Source: Mesorhizobium sp. M1D.F.Ca.ET.043.01.1.1 (GTDB lineage: Bacteria > Pseudomonadota > Alphaproteobacteria > Rhizobiales > Rhizobiaceae). From it: DNA of 64,000 nucleotides. The stretch is taken from assembly GCF_003952385.1 (NCBI RefSeq), contig NZ_CP034444.1, forward strand, positions 3,844,001 to 3,908,000. The letters are read 5' to 3'. The notes under the pieces were generated by a model. The model did no database searches. It saw only the letters and a program-made list of their open reading frames with translations, and was not told the DNA's origin. Below, in pieces: positions 28,558 through 38,241 of this stretch. How positions within the stretch are numbered: position 1 is the first letter of the stretch; the number at the start of each line of letters is the position of its first letter. Made by a program: the position numbers and the translations under genes.

Positions 28558-30060
28558 ATGAGCCGGGAATACGAGAATGACGGTGCTCTTCATGCGAAGC
28601 TTATCGAAGAGGTGCTGTCGCATTATCCCGACAAGGCGGCGAAGCGCCGCAAGAAGCACCTCAACGTCGCAAAGAGCGGCAACGAGGCTGGCGGGGAAAG
28701 CGAGGTCCTTTCCGAATGCGACGTCAAATCGAACATCAAGTCCATTCCCGGGGTGATGACGATTCGCGGCTGTGCATATGCTGGTTCGAAAGGCGTGGTG
28801 TGGGGGCCAGTCAAGGATATGGTCCATATCTCGCACGGCCCGGTCGGCTGCGGCCAATATTCTTGGTCGCAGCGCCGCAACTACTACGTCGGTACAACGG
28901 GCGTCGACACGTTCGGGACAATGCAGTTCACCTCCGATTTCCAGGAGAAGGACATCGTCTTCGGCGGCGACAAGAAGCTGGAACAGATCATTGACGAGAT
29001 TGAAGTCTTGTTTCCGCTCAACAACGGCATCACCGTGCAGTCCGAATGCCCTATCGGCCTGATTGGCGATGACACCGAGGCCGTTTCTCGCAAAAAGACC
29101 AAGGAGTATGACAAGACGATCGTGCCGGTACGCTGCGAGGGCTTCCGCGGCGTCTCGCAGTCGCTTGGCCACCACATCGCCAATGATGCAATCCGGGATT
29201 GGGTCTTCGACAAAAAGGATGTCAAGTTCGAGGCCGGCCCCTACGACGTCAACGTCATCGGCGACTACAATATCGGCGGCGATGCCTGGGCCTCGCGCAT
29301 ACTGCTTGAGGAGATAGGGCTGCGCGTGGTTGGCAACTGGTCGGGTGACGCCACACTCGCAGAGATCGAGCGCGCCCCGAAGGCTAAGCTCAATCTTATC
29401 CACTGCTACCGGTCGATGAATTACATCTGTCGGCATATGGAGGAAAAGTATGGCGTCGCCTGGATGGAGTACAATTTCTTCGGTCCCTCCCAGATCGAAG
29501 CCTCTCTGCGCAACATAGCCAAGCATTTTGGGCCGGAAATCGAGGAGAAGACCGAAAAGGTCATTGCCAAGTACAGGCCGCTTGTTGATGCGGTCATCGC
29601 CAAGTACCTGTCGCGCCTGGAAGGAAATACCGTGATGCTCTATGTGGGCGGCCTGCGCCCCCGCCACGTCGTCACGGCCTACGAGGACCTCGGCATGGTC
29701 ATCGTGGGCACCGGCTATGAATTCGCCCACAGCGACGACTATCAGCGCACCGGCCACTACGTGAAGAACGGCACGCTGATCTACGATGACGTGACCGGCT
29801 ATGAGTTGGAGAAATTCATCGAAGGGATTCGCCCAAATCTGGTCGGCTCGGGAATCAAAGAAAAATACCCGGTGCAGAAGATGGGCATACCGTTCCGCCA
29901 GATGCATTCCTGGGATTATTCAGGCCCGTATCACGGCTACGATGGCTTTGCCATTTTCGCACGTGATGTGGATCTCGCCATTAACAACCCGGTCTGGGAC
30001 CTATTCCACGCGCCTTGGAAAAGAAGCCGGGGCGATGAGCGGGCGATGGCTGCCGAATAA
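28558..30060 (+). CDS. nifD: NifD, nitrogenase MoFe protein alpha chain
   Basis: A 500-residue subunit from ATG 28558 ([15 protein letters not shown]), chosen over an upstream in-frame ATG because AAAGGGGGA precedes it. P-cluster cysteines appear in [19 protein letters not shown] and [11 protein letters not shown]; the FeMo-cofactor Cys is in [16 protein letters not shown] and the cofactor His in [15 protein letters not shown]. Second gene of the operon, 87 bases after nifH. Confidence 0.99.
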   Translation: MSREYENDGALHAKLIEEVLSHYPDKAAKRRKKHLNVAKSGNEAGGESEVLSECDVKSNIKSIPGVMTIRGCAYAGSKGVVWGPVKDMVHISHGPVGCGQYSWSQRRNYYVGTTGVDTFGTMQFTSDFQEKDIVFGGDKKLEQIIDEIEVLFPLNNGITVQSECPIGLIGDDTEAVSRKKTKEYDKTIVPVRCEGFRGVSQSLGHHIANDAIRDWVFDKKDVKFEAGPYDVNVIGDYNIGGDAWASRILLEEIGLRVVGNWSGDATLAEIERAPKAKLNLIHCYRSMNYICRHMEEKYGVAWMEYNFFGPSQIEASLRNIAKHFGPEIEEKTEKVIAKYRPLVDAVIAKYLSRLEGNTVMLYVGGLRPRHVVTAYEDLGMVIVGTGYEFAHSDDYQRTGHYVKNGTLIYDDVTGYELEKFIEGIRPNLVGSGIKEKYPVQKMGIPFRQMHSWDYSGPYHGYDGFAIFARDVDLAINNPVWDLFHAPWKRSRGDERAMAAE

Positions 30061-30189
30061 ACATTTGCTTCAGCCCCAGTCTCCCACTGAGACGGTGAAC
30101 TCCCGCGGCCTCTGATCCGCCGGAGCCTGGAACGTCTTGACGTCCTGAGCTGCCGTCCCGCGCAGCCAGATGCAAAAGAGGTAATCATC

Positions 30190-31731
30190 ATGCCGCAGTC
30201 GGCTGAAAAAATTCTCGATCACGCTCCCCTGTTCCGCGAGCCGGAATACAGAAAGATGCTCGCTGAGAAGAAGCTAAACTTCGAATGTCCGCACCCCGAT
30301 GAAATCATTTCCGATCAGCGCGATTTCACCCAGACGTGGGAATACCGCGAAAAGAACCTCGCCCGCAAAGCGCTTGTCGTGAACCCGGCCAAGGCCTGCC
30401 AGCCGCTGGGTGCGGTATTCGCTGCCGCCGGCTTCGAGCGAACCATGTCCTTCGTCCACGGCAGCCAAGGTTGCGTCGCCTATTACCGCTCGCACCTGTC
30501 GCGCCATTTCAAGGAGCCTGCCGCGGCGGTCTCCTCCTCAATGACCGAGGATGCGGCGGTGTTTGGCGGCCTGAAGAACATGGTCGACGGGCTCGCCAAC
30601 ACCTACCAGCTCTACGACCCCAAGATGATTGCCGTGTCGACGACCTGTATGGCAGAGGTCATTGGCGACGACCTGCACAGCTTCATCCAGAACGCCAAGG
30701 ACGAAGATTCAGTCCCGCGCGACTTCGACGTGCCCTTTGCCCACACCCCGGCCTTCGTTGGCAGTCATGTCGACGGCTATGACAACATGGTCAAAGGCAT
30801 TTTGGAGCACTTCTGGAAAGGTCAGGAGCGTACGCAAATCGAAGGAACCATCAACATCATTCCGGGCTTCGACGGCTTCTGCGTCGGCAACAACCGGGAG
30901 CTCAAGCGCCTGCTCGATGTAATGGGCGTGTCCTATACATTGATCCAGGATGCCTCTGACCAGTTCGATACGCCTTCGGACGGTGAATACCGCATGTATG
31001 ACGGGGGCACGAAGATCAACGAGGTGAAGAAGGCCCTCAACGCCGAGGCAACGCTTTCGCTGCAGCATCACAACACCCGAAAGACACTGGGCTATTGCGA
31101 GGAGGTCGGGCAGGCGACGGCCTCGTTCCACTATCCGCTCGGCGTTCAGGCGACGGACGAATTCCTGATGGAGGTCGCGGCGATTTCCGGCAAGGAGATT
31201 CCCGAGGCAATTCGCCTCGAGCGCGGCCGACTGGTAGACGCCATGGCGGACAGCCAATCCTGGTTGCATGGTAAGAAATACGCCATCTACGGTGATCCCG
31301 ACTTCGTTCACGCAATGGCCCGCTTTGTCATGGAGACCGGCGGCGAGCCAACCCATTGCCTCGCCACCAATGGCACCTCGGCATGGGAAGCCGATTTGAA
31401 GAAGCTGCTAGCATCCTCGCCTTTCGGCAAGGCTGCCCAGGTTTGGGCGGGCAAGGACCTGTGGGCGCTGCGCTCACTGCTCTTTACCGAGCCGGTGGAC
31501 CTTTTGATCGGCAATTCCTACGGCAAGTACCTGGAGCGCGACACCGGAACACCGCTGATCCGGCTGATGTTTCCGATCTTCGATCGGCACCATCATCACC
31601 GCTTTGCGCTCTTTGGCTACCAGGGAGCGTTGCGCGTGCTGACGACGATCCTCGACAAGATCTTCGACAAACTCGATCGCGAGACGAGCGAGACGGGTGT
31701 GACGGATTATTCCTATGACCTCACGCGCTAA
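30190..31731 (+). CDS. nifK: NifK, nitrogenase MoFe protein beta chain
   Basis: A 513-residue subunit. P-cluster ligands are in [28 protein letters not shown] and [13 protein letters not shown]. The N-terminal extension (residues 1-70), including [19 protein letters not shown], is normal for class I NifK. It pairs with NifD in the alpha2-beta2 MoFe protein. AGAGG precedes the ATG; the nifD-nifK spacer is 129 bases. Confidence 0.99.
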   Translation: MPQSAEKILDHAPLFREPEYRKMLAEKKLNFECPHPDEIISDQRDFTQTWEYREKNLARKALVVNPAKACQPLGAVFAAAGFERTMSFVHGSQGCVAYYRSHLSRHFKEPAAAVSSSMTEDAAVFGGLKNMVDGLANTYQLYDPKMIAVSTTCMAEVIGDDLHSFIQNAKDEDSVPRDFDVPFAHTPAFVGSHVDGYDNMVKGILEHFWKGQERTQIEGTINIIPGFDGFCVGNNRELKRLLDVMGVSYTLIQDASDQFDTPSDGEYRMYDGGTKINEVKKALNAEATLSLQHHNTRKTLGYCEEVGQATASFHYPLGVQATDEFLMEVAAISGKEIPEAIRLERGRLVDAMADSQSWLHGKKYAIYGDPDFVHAMARFVMETGGEPTHCLATNGTSAWEADLKKLLASSPFGKAAQVWAGKDLWALRSLLFTEPVDLLIGNSYGKYLERDTGTPLIRLMFPIFDRHHHHRFALFGYQGALRVLTTILDKIFDKLDRETSETGVTDYSYDLTR

Positions 31732-31792
31732 GAGCCGTGGCCGGCTTTTCGCCGAGGCCATTCCTTGCCCAATGGACTGGGGAGGCTGAGCA

Positions 31793-33268
31793 ATGTCCTC
31801 CCTCAGCGCCAAAATCAAGGACGCCTTCGATGAGCCCGCCTGCGATAAGAACCGTGGCAAAGATGCCAAGGCGCGCAAGGAGGGCTGCTCGAAGTCGCTG
31901 ACACCAGGGGCGGCAGCCGGCGGCTGCGCCTTTGACGGAGCCAAGATCGTCCTGCAGCCGATCACCGACGTTGCGCATCTGGTCCATGCGCCGCTCGCCT
32001 GCGAGGGCAATTCTTGGGACAACCGTGGTGCGGTTTCGTCAGGGCCGACCTTGTGGCGGACAAGCTTCACGACCGACCTCACCGAACTCGACCTTGTGAT
32101 GGGGCAGGGCGAGCGGAAACTCTTCAAGGCGATCCGCGAGATCAAGCACACATACGCGCCGCCGGCGATCTTCGTCTACTCGACTTGCGTAACGGCGCTG
32201 ATCGGTGACGACATCGAGGCCGTGTGCAAACGCGCCACGGAAAAGTTCGGTTTGGCCGTGGTGCCGATCAATGCGCCTGGCCTGGCAGGCTCCAAGAACC
32301 TCGGCAATAAGCTCGCCGCCGAGGCGTTGCTCGATCATGTCATCGGCACGGTCGAACCCGACGACCCCGGACCCTACGACATCAACATCCTTGGCGAATT
32401 CAACCTCTCGGGCGAATTCTGGCTTGTAAAGCCGCTCCTCGATCGGCTCGGGATCCGGGTGCGCGCCTGCATTCCCGGCGATGCGCGTTACCGCGACATT
32501 GCTTCCGCGCACCGCGCCCGGGCGGCAATGATGGTGTGCTCGACCGCGCTGATCAGTCTTGCCCGCAAGATGGAGGAGCGCTGGGACATCCCGTTCTTCG
32601 AGGGCTCCTTCTATGGCATCTCCGACACATCGCAAGCTCTTCGAAACCTTGTCAGGCTGCTGGTGAGGAAGGGCGCCGATCCGGAGATCCTCGAGCGCAC
32701 AGAGACGCTGATCGCGCAGCAGGAGGCGATCGCGTGGAAGAAACTCGAATCCTACCGGCAAAGGCTCCAAGGCAAGCGCGTGCTGCTCAACACAGGCGGT
32801 GTGAAGTCCTGGTCGGTTGTCCATGCGCTGATGGAGATCGGAATCGAGATCGTCGGCACCTCGATCAAGAAATCTACGGTGCAGGACAAGGAGCGCATCA
32901 AACAAGTTCTCAAGCACGACAAGCACATGTTCGAATCCATGGCTGCGAGCGAGCTGTACGCCATGCTCTCTGAACACAGGGCCGATATCATGCTGTCGGG
33001 CGGTCGCACGCAATTCATTGCGCTCAAGGCCAAGACGCCCTGGCTCGATATCAACCAGGAGCGCCAGCATCCTTATGCCGGCTATGACGGCATGGTGGAA
33101 CTCGTACGCCAGATCGACCTCGCCATTCACAATCCGATCTGGTCTCAGGTGCGCCAGCCGGCCCCGTGGGATTGCCAGCCTGAGCTGATAGGCGAATTGC
33201 CGTGCACGAGGAACGAGACCGCGTACCTGTTTGATGAATTCGCCTGCGCGACGGCACACGAGTGTTGA
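31793..33268 (+). CDS. nifE: NifE, FeMo-cofactor scaffold subunit
   Basis: A 491-residue NifD homologue that with NifN forms the NifEN scaffold on which the cofactor precursor matures. A cysteine-rich front segment (KEGCSKSLTPGAAAGGCAFDG) leads into conserved APLACEGNSWDNRG and YSTCVTALIGDDIEAVC. AAMMVCSTALISLARKMEER corresponds to the NifD cofactor-loop region. 61 bases after nifK and 8 before nifN. Confidence 0.98.
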   Translation: MSSLSAKIKDAFDEPACDKNRGKDAKARKEGCSKSLTPGAAAGGCAFDGAKIVLQPITDVAHLVHAPLACEGNSWDNRGAVSSGPTLWRTSFTTDLTELDLVMGQGERKLFKAIREIKHTYAPPAIFVYSTCVTALIGDDIEAVCKRATEKFGLAVVPINAPGLAGSKNLGNKLAAEALLDHVIGTVEPDDPGPYDINILGEFNLSGEFWLVKPLLDRLGIRVRACIPGDARYRDIASAHRARAAMMVCSTALISLARKMEERWDIPFFEGSFYGISDTSQALRNLVRLLVRKGADPEILERTETLIAQQEAIAWKKLESYRQRLQGKRVLLNTGGVKSWSVVHALMEIGIEIVGTSIKKSTVQDKERIKQVLKHDKHMFESMAASELYAMLSEHRADIMLSGGRTQFIALKAKTPWLDINQERQHPYAGYDGMVELVRQIDLAIHNPIWSQVRQPAPWDCQPELIGELPCTRNETAYLFDEFACATAHEC

Positions 33269-33276
33269 GGCGACCG

Positions 33277-34629
33277 ATGGCCCGCATCCTTCCCCAGAGC
33301 AAATCGGCGGCAGTCAACCCGCTGAAGTCGTCGCAGCCGCTGGGTGCCGCCTTTGCCTTTCTTGGCGTCGACGGTGCGATGCCGCTGTTCCACGGCAGCC
33401 AAGGCTGCACAAGCTTTGCGCTCGTTCTCTTCGTGCGGCACTTCAAAGAAGCGATTCCCTTGCAGACTACGGCGATGGATGAGGTGGCGACCATCCTCGG
33501 CGCAGCCGACCATCTGGAAGAGGCGATCCTCAACCTCAAGAACCGCACGAAGCCAACGCTGATCGGGGTGTGCACGACCGCGCTGGTGGAGACGCGTGGC
33601 GAAGATTGCGCGGGTGATATTGCCAACATCATGCGGAAGCACACGCAACAGCTTGCGGGTACGGAGGTCGTGCTGGCCAACACGCCGGATTTTGACGGCG
33701 CGATCGAAGAGGGCTGGGCCAAGGCAGTCACCGCAATGATCGAAGGGATTACGCGCTCGGGCGAACGGGCGCGGCACCCGAAGAAGATCGCAATCCTGCC
33801 CGGATGCAACCTCTCTATCGCCGACATCGAGCATATGCGGGACATGGTTGAAAGCTTTGGGCTCAAGCCGGTTATTCTGCCCGACATTTCAGGCTCGCTC
33901 GACGGTACGGTTCCTGACCGCTGGGTAGCGACCACATACGGCGGCACCAGCGTCGAAGACATTCGCGAGTTGGGCACGGCCATGCAATGCATCGCCATCG
34001 GTGAGCACATGCGCCGCCCGGCGAAAGCGCTGCACGGGTTGACCGGCGTGCCTTACGTGTTGTTCCAGTCACTGACTGGGCTGCAGGACACGGACCGCTT
34101 CGTGTCGCTGCTGTCTGCGATTTCGGGCGCGGCGGTACCGGCCCGCGTGCGCCGGCGCCGGGCGCAATTGCAGGACGCGATGCTCGACGGACATTTCCAT
34201 TTCGGCGGCAAGAAAATTGCCATCGCTGCCGAACCAGACCAGCTGTTCCAACTTGCGACCTTCTTTGCTGGCCTCGGCTCCGAGATAGCCGCGGCCGTCA
34301 CAACGACCGACAGGTCTAAAATTCTCGAGAAAGTCCCGGCGGTTTCGGTTCAGATCGGCGATCTCGGCGATCTGGAAAGTCTTGCCGTCGGTGCTGACCT
34401 GCTTGTCACGCATTCGCACGGGCGCCAAGCATCGGAGCGGCTCCGAATTCCGCTCATGCGCATCGGGTTCCCGGTCTTCGATCGACTAGGCAGCCAGCAC
34501 AAGCTCGCAATTCTCTATCAGGGCACCCGCGACATGATCTTCGAGGTCGCCAGCATCTTCCAGGCCAACCAACACGCGCCCACTCCTGAGGCGCTTGATC
34601 CACTCCGTAATCGAGAAATATCACGATGA
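33277..34629 (+). CDS. nifN: NifN, FeMo-cofactor scaffold subunit
   Basis: A 450-residue NifK homologue from ATG 33277 (MARILPQSKSAAVNPLKSSQ); an ATG-like start 15 bases earlier overlaps nifE and is less likely. Conserved blocks are SSQPLGAAFAFLGVDGAMPL, HGSQGCTSFALVLFVRHF and VCTTALVETRGEDCAGD. With NifE it forms the scaffold for the cofactor precursor. Overlaps nifX by four bases (ATGA). Confidence 0.97.
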   Translation: MARILPQSKSAAVNPLKSSQPLGAAFAFLGVDGAMPLFHGSQGCTSFALVLFVRHFKEAIPLQTTAMDEVATILGAADHLEEAILNLKNRTKPTLIGVCTTALVETRGEDCAGDIANIMRKHTQQLAGTEVVLANTPDFDGAIEEGWAKAVTAMIEGITRSGERARHPKKIAILPGCNLSIADIEHMRDMVESFGLKPVILPDISGSLDGTVPDRWVATTYGGTSVEDIRELGTAMQCIAIGEHMRRPAKALHGLTGVPYVLFQSLTGLQDTDRFVSLLSAISGAAVPARVRRRRAQLQDAMLDGHFHFGGKKIAIAAEPDQLFQLATFFAGLGSEIAAAVTTTDRSKILEKVPAVSVQIGDLGDLESLAVGADLLVTHSHGRQASERLRIPLMRIGFPVFDRLGSQHKLAILYQGTRDMIFEVASIFQANQHAPTPEALDPLRNREISR

Positions 34630-35123
34630 ACGCTGTTCGCCGCCTCTCGCTGGTCAGTAGTGAGGTTTTCGCCCCGATGCCTGAACGACGTAAGGGCGCA
34701 TTGCGCGTTGCGATCGCCACTCAGGACATGCAGGACCTCAACGCCCATTTCGGGTCGGCCAGGCGCTTTGCTGTCTACGACGTGACGCGCGAGGAATGGA
34801 ATCTCGTAGAAGCCGTGGCCTTCGATGACGTGTCCGATGAAAGCGGGGAGCATCGGGCCGAGCGCGATGATCGCATCACGCCAAAGGTGGATGCGCTCAA
34901 GGGCTGTCAGATCCTGTTTTGTCTGGCAATTGGCGGCCCTTCGGCAGCCAAGCTTGTCGCGGCAAAAATCCACCCGATCAAAGTGGCGGAGCCCCAATCG
35001 ATCCCACAGGTGCTCTTGCGCACGCAGATGATGCTCAGGACGTGTCCTCCGCCTTGGCTGCGCAAGGTGCTGGCGCGAGCGGGCATTGCCGAAAAGAAAC
35101 CGTCCTTCGAGGACGAGGACTGA
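34626..35123 (+). CDS. nifX: NifX, FeMo-cofactor precursor carrier
   Basis: A 165-residue protein of the dinitrogenase iron-molybdenum-cofactor-binding family. The core [23 protein letters not shown] (residues 26-48) and [21 protein letters not shown] match NifX. It shuttles NifB-co/VK precursor. The C-terminal PPPWLRKVL...[10 protein letters not shown] tail is recognisable again, in decayed form, before both DUF269 copies at 41.6 and 46.2 kb. Coupled to nifN by an ATGA overlap. Confidence 0.96.
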   Translation: MNAVRRLSLVSSEVFAPMPERRKGALRVAIATQDMQDLNAHFGSARRFAVYDVTREEWNLVEAVAFDDVSDESGEHRAERDDRITPKVDALKGCQILFCLAIGGPSAAKLVAAKIHPIKVAEPQSIPQVLLRTQMMLRTCPPPWLRKVLARAGIAEKKPSFEDED

Positions 35124-35139
35124 AAAGAGGAGGACGCCA

Positions 35140-35619
35140 ATGCCTGACCCCGCAATCCCCCCAGCTGTCGCCGAAGACGAGGCGGCTCTTTGCACCCCGT
35201 TCGTCAAATGCCTCGTGCGGCTGATCCGTTCTCAGGATTCCTATGGCTCGTGGGAACGCAAAGCGGACGCTGAGCTGCTGGGCGACTTCATCATTACCAA
35301 GGAACAGCGCCGAGGGATCCCAATCATCGGAGATCCCGATCCCGACGTGCTGTGGAGGCTCGACAAGTACTACGCCGCCATCGGGCTTGCGATCGAGGAG
35401 CGCTGCGGCCTTATGGCATCGCCGATGATCCAGGTGAGCCATGAGGGTTTTGGTCGGGTGCTTTTCACGACCGGACGGCTGGTCGTTTTGTCCAAAACGC
35501 TGCGCGATGTCCACCGGTTTGGCTTCGAGACGCTCCTGAAGCTCGCCACGGCCGGTACGAAGCTGGTCGACGATGCGATTTCAGTCATCGAAACCTTTCC
35601 CCACGTGGCGCTGGCATGA
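35140..35619 (+). CDS. NifX-associated nitrogen-fixation protein (DUF269 family)
   Basis: A 159-residue protein from ATG 35140 after AAGAGGAGG. It contains [40 protein letters not shown] and [20 protein letters not shown], the DUF269 signature found downstream of nifX in many diazotrophs. Exact role unknown; NafY-like or cofactor-handling roles have been proposed. In most rhizobia the next genes are DUF683 and fdxB; here a response regulator follows, and DUF683/fdxB appear only in the 42-47 kb duplication. Confidence 0.93.
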   Translation: MPDPAIPPAVAEDEAALCTPFVKCLVRLIRSQDSYGSWERKADAELLGDFIITKEQRRGIPIIGDPDPDVLWRLDKYYAAIGLAIEERCGLMASPMIQVSHEGFGRVLFTTGRLVVLSKTLRDVHRFGFETLLKLATAGTKLVDDAISVIETFPHVALA

Positions 35620-35726
35620 TGGGCGCGATTTTCGAGAAAGGCCATCATGACGGACCCGAGAAACTATGTTGGCCAGTCCCCTCGATCCAGGGACTCGAGG
35701 CCGACCAGGTTGTTGGGGTATCGCCG

Positions 35727-36431
35727 ATGAAGAAGCCGCTGGTCCTGATCTGCTCGCAAGATGCCGAGTTCTATCTGCTCTACAGCCACATACTGGAGGT
35801 TGACGGTTTCAGCAGTGAGACGGCAGACGGCGCGAAGGCTGCGCTGGCCTTGGCCGAACAACGGGAGCTTCAGGCCGTAGTGCTGGATTGCGACCCAGCC
35901 AGCATAAACGGGTCCGCAATTTGCGCCCACCTCAAGCGGGAACCGCGCACCACCGACCTGCCTATCATCGCCCTGATCGCGCCTGGCGCCGAGCACCAGC
36001 ACCTCGATCTCTTGAAGGCAGGCGTTGAGAGCTTTGTGCGGCCGGTGGCTCCGGCCAAGCTGCTCGACTGCCTGCGGGCGAGGCTCGGGCTGACCAAGCG
36101 TGGTCCGAACGGGGTTGAAAACGACAGTTGGATTTGTTGTGGAGGCCTGGAGATGAAGCTCGATGCCCATCGGGTTCGCGGTAATGGCCACGACATCCAT
36201 CTCGGACGGATCGATTTCAACGTGCTGCGGCTTATGATTGAGGCCCCCGGCAAGGTCTTCAGCCGGGACGGGCTTATCGGGGCGGCCTGGCTGCCCAACA
36301 TTCATGTCGGTGCACGCACCGTCGATGTCCATATCAGCCGAATCAGGAGGGCGCTGAAAACGGCCTTGCCCGGCAGCGTCATTCGCACCGTCAGGTCGGC
36401 CGGCTACTCGCTCGAGAAGCCGGACGACTGA
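35727..36431 (+). CDS. OmpR/PhoB-type response regulator with an atypical receiver
   Basis: About 234 residues from ATG 35727 (MKKPLVLICSQDAEFYLLY); an in-frame ATG at 35616 overlapping the DUF269 stop would add 37 poorly conserved residues. Receiver: residues 1-115, with the phospho-acceptor candidate in AVVLDCDPAS. The acidic pair is reduced (SQD), and the usual Lys-Pro is Arg-Pro (FVRPVAPAKLL). The winged helix (135-230) contains IHLGRIDFNVLRLMIEAPG and DVHISRIRRALK. No sensor kinase is adjacent. It is the last likely member of the nif transcript, so its level should rise with nitrogen fixation. Confidence 0.85.
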   Translation: MKKPLVLICSQDAEFYLLYSHILEVDGFSSETADGAKAALALAEQRELQAVVLDCDPASINGSAICAHLKREPRTTDLPIIALIAPGAEHQHLDLLKAGVESFVRPVAPAKLLDCLRARLGLTKRGPNGVENDSWICCGGLEMKLDAHRVRGNGHDIHLGRIDFNVLRLMIEAPGKVFSRDGLIGAAWLPNIHVGARTVDVHISRIRRALKTALPGSVIRTVRSAGYSLEKPDD

Positions 36432-36452
36432 AATCGGTGATCGAACGTGGTG

Positions 36453-36478
36453 CCGCTCTCTCTTCCTCCTGAGAGCGG
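36453..36478 (+). terminator. Hairpin after the response regulator
   Basis: CCGCTCTC and GAGAGCGG form a perfect 8-bp stem around a 10-base pyrimidine-rich loop, 21 bases after the stop. No strong T tract follows. It plausibly closes or attenuates the nif transcript. Confidence 0.5.
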
Positions 36479-36526
36479 TGTTGCCGCTTTGAGGCGCTCC
36501 TAACGAAGACCAGGAGAAGCAGGCAA

Positions 36527-37399
36527 ATGGAATTTAAAAGCATATTCAGTGTGACGGGTGCTGATCATTCTGATGAGGACCTCACAACAGCTGCCGGACT
36601 GTGTGCCGAGGTCGGCGCGCACCTATCGGTACTCATTATACCGCCTCCATTGCTCTTGATGTTGTCTCCGCCCCCCGAATGGAATACAGGACGTGCACAG
36701 GCAATTGCAGTACCGAACTATCGATTTCAGCAAATCGAGAAATTTTCACAGGACGTGACCAGAATGGAAAGACGGTCCGCGGATATCCTCAAAAGGCTGA
36801 AAGCTATGTCGCTTTCCTGTGACGTTGACACCGACTATTGCGATCCGGCTAGCCTCGGTGAAGTGGCACGACAGCGGGCGCTCTGCGCTGACCTGACGAT
36901 CGTTGGAGGAGACCTCCTCAACGATGAGACTCTCGGACCTCCTGTTGTCAACGGCTGCTTGTTCGATAGCGGAAAGCCGGTGCTCATCGTGCCGAAGGGC
37001 GTTAAGGCGACGCTGTCGCCTCGACGCGTGCTGGTCGGCTGGGATTCGCGTGTAGAGGCCTCGCGTGCGGTTCGGGAAGCTCTTAGTATCCTATCCGCTG
37101 CCAAGGAAGTCTGTGTCGCTATGGTCGATCCAAAGGCGCAAAACAACGGGAAAGGCGCGCAGTCTGGAGCTGACATCGCTGCCTATCTTACTCGGCACGG
37201 TGCTCGGGTCTCCGTTGACCTGCTTAAGAGCGCCGGCAAATCGGCGGGCACAGTGCTGACCCAGCACGCGAACGACATCTGTGCTGACATGATGGTTATG
37301 GGTGCTTATGGCAGCCGTGGGCTGCGTGAGCGGATTTTCGGCGGTCCGCCGAGCTGGAGCTTTGGGAAGACCACATTGCCGCTGTTTTTGGCTCGCTGA
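36527..37399 (+). CDS. Tandem universal stress protein (UspA family)
   Basis: A 290-residue protein with two Usp units. The first (1-150) has VTGADHSDEDLTTAAGLCAE and LTIVGGDLL. The second (165-290) has RRVLVGWDSRVEASRAVREA and the nucleotide-binding signature VMGAYGSRGLRERIFGG. AGGAG precedes the ATG. Located just after the nif operon, it may respond to the microaerobic or bacteroid state (inference). No sigma54 element was found immediately upstream. Confidence 0.88.
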   Translation: MEFKSIFSVTGADHSDEDLTTAAGLCAEVGAHLSVLIIPPPLLLMLSPPPEWNTGRAQAIAVPNYRFQQIEKFSQDVTRMERRSADILKRLKAMSLSCDVDTDYCDPASLGEVARQRALCADLTIVGGDLLNDETLGPPVVNGCLFDSGKPVLIVPKGVKATLSPRRVLVGWDSRVEASRAVREALSILSAAKEVCVAMVDPKAQNNGKGAQSGADIAAYLTRHGARVSVDLLKSAGKSAGTVLTQHANDICADMMVMGAYGSRGLRERIFGGPPSWSFGKTTLPLFLAR

Positions 37400-38241
37400 T
37401 CAGCTCCGTAGGAACACCGATCAGGTCGTAGGACCGCCAACCAGTCCGAAGTCGTCGTCGGTTACCGGTCGGATTGCGGAGACATGGCTGGATCCGCGAA
37501 CATCTTGCGACGCTTGTCAGAGCCAAACCGGACGCCTCGACTGCTTCACGACGCTCTCGTGAACCAACTCGTGCGAGATCGTCCGCAACGGGCAGTAAAG
37601 ACGAACGGCTGCAGCAGACCGCAGCCAAGCCACAGGGCGGGTGTACCAGGAGACCCCGCCTCGTGCGCGAACCCTGTTGGAAGGCCCCTTATCAGTACCC
37701 GGACGCGCGTCAAATCGGCGGCTGTCCCTGTCAGCCTGCGGTGTGCAAGGGCCGCTGCCGCGGAGCTTCCCCTGCCCGATCGTCGGGCGTGCGACAATGT
37801 CGGATTCCAGACGAGCTGGAACTGCGCGAACTCGTTGGTTTGACAGGTCTTTATCCGGCACGCCGCATGCATGGGAGTCTCCGAAAGCATTAAGAGCCGT
37901 TATCCATGGTTACGCCCCTCGAAAGAAAGAGCCGCTTCCGTCGTGGCAGGGAAACAGCCACTCCTGGGGTGGAGGCCGGCGCTAGAAGCCGCCGTAAGAT
38001 CCGGAAGAGCCGCGCGACAGCATCACACACTTTCCTTCTGCTCTTGGGTTCGGATCACGCCGCGCCGCTGTCGATGCCGCCGACATTGAGCCCAAGACCT
38101 GGAAGGCGGCACACGCTTTTGCTGTCCTCTCAGTCGGGACCGCGGCTCAAGCATGCCTGTGAGGTTCGCATTGCTCAATGCCCGGCAATCGACGTCAACA
38201 TGCCGCTGAGTTGGAAAACACTCCTAGAGGAGTAAGGATAA
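37400..38241. other. Intergenic region with many short ORFs
   Basis: Short overlapping ORFs in several frames, none convincing. The end of one frame (about 38160-38232) reads VRIAQCPAIDVNMPLSWKTL, which looks like a real protein's tail, but I cannot place it. A candidate sigma54 element lies at 37855. Confidence 0.4.
37855..37872 (+). promoter_or_regulatory. Candidate sigma54 element upstream of the N-hydroxylase gene
   Basis: CCGGCACGCCGCATGCAT has GG-N10-GC spacing and a good -24 half. A TGT-N10-ACG site at 37798-37813 is one base short of a NifA site. The next supported gene starts 370 bases further on, so the link is uncertain. Confidence 0.45.

Noticed and set aside
32039..33259. 406-codon open frame antisense to nifE
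   Set aside because: Shadow of nifE; low-complexity composition and no family similarity.
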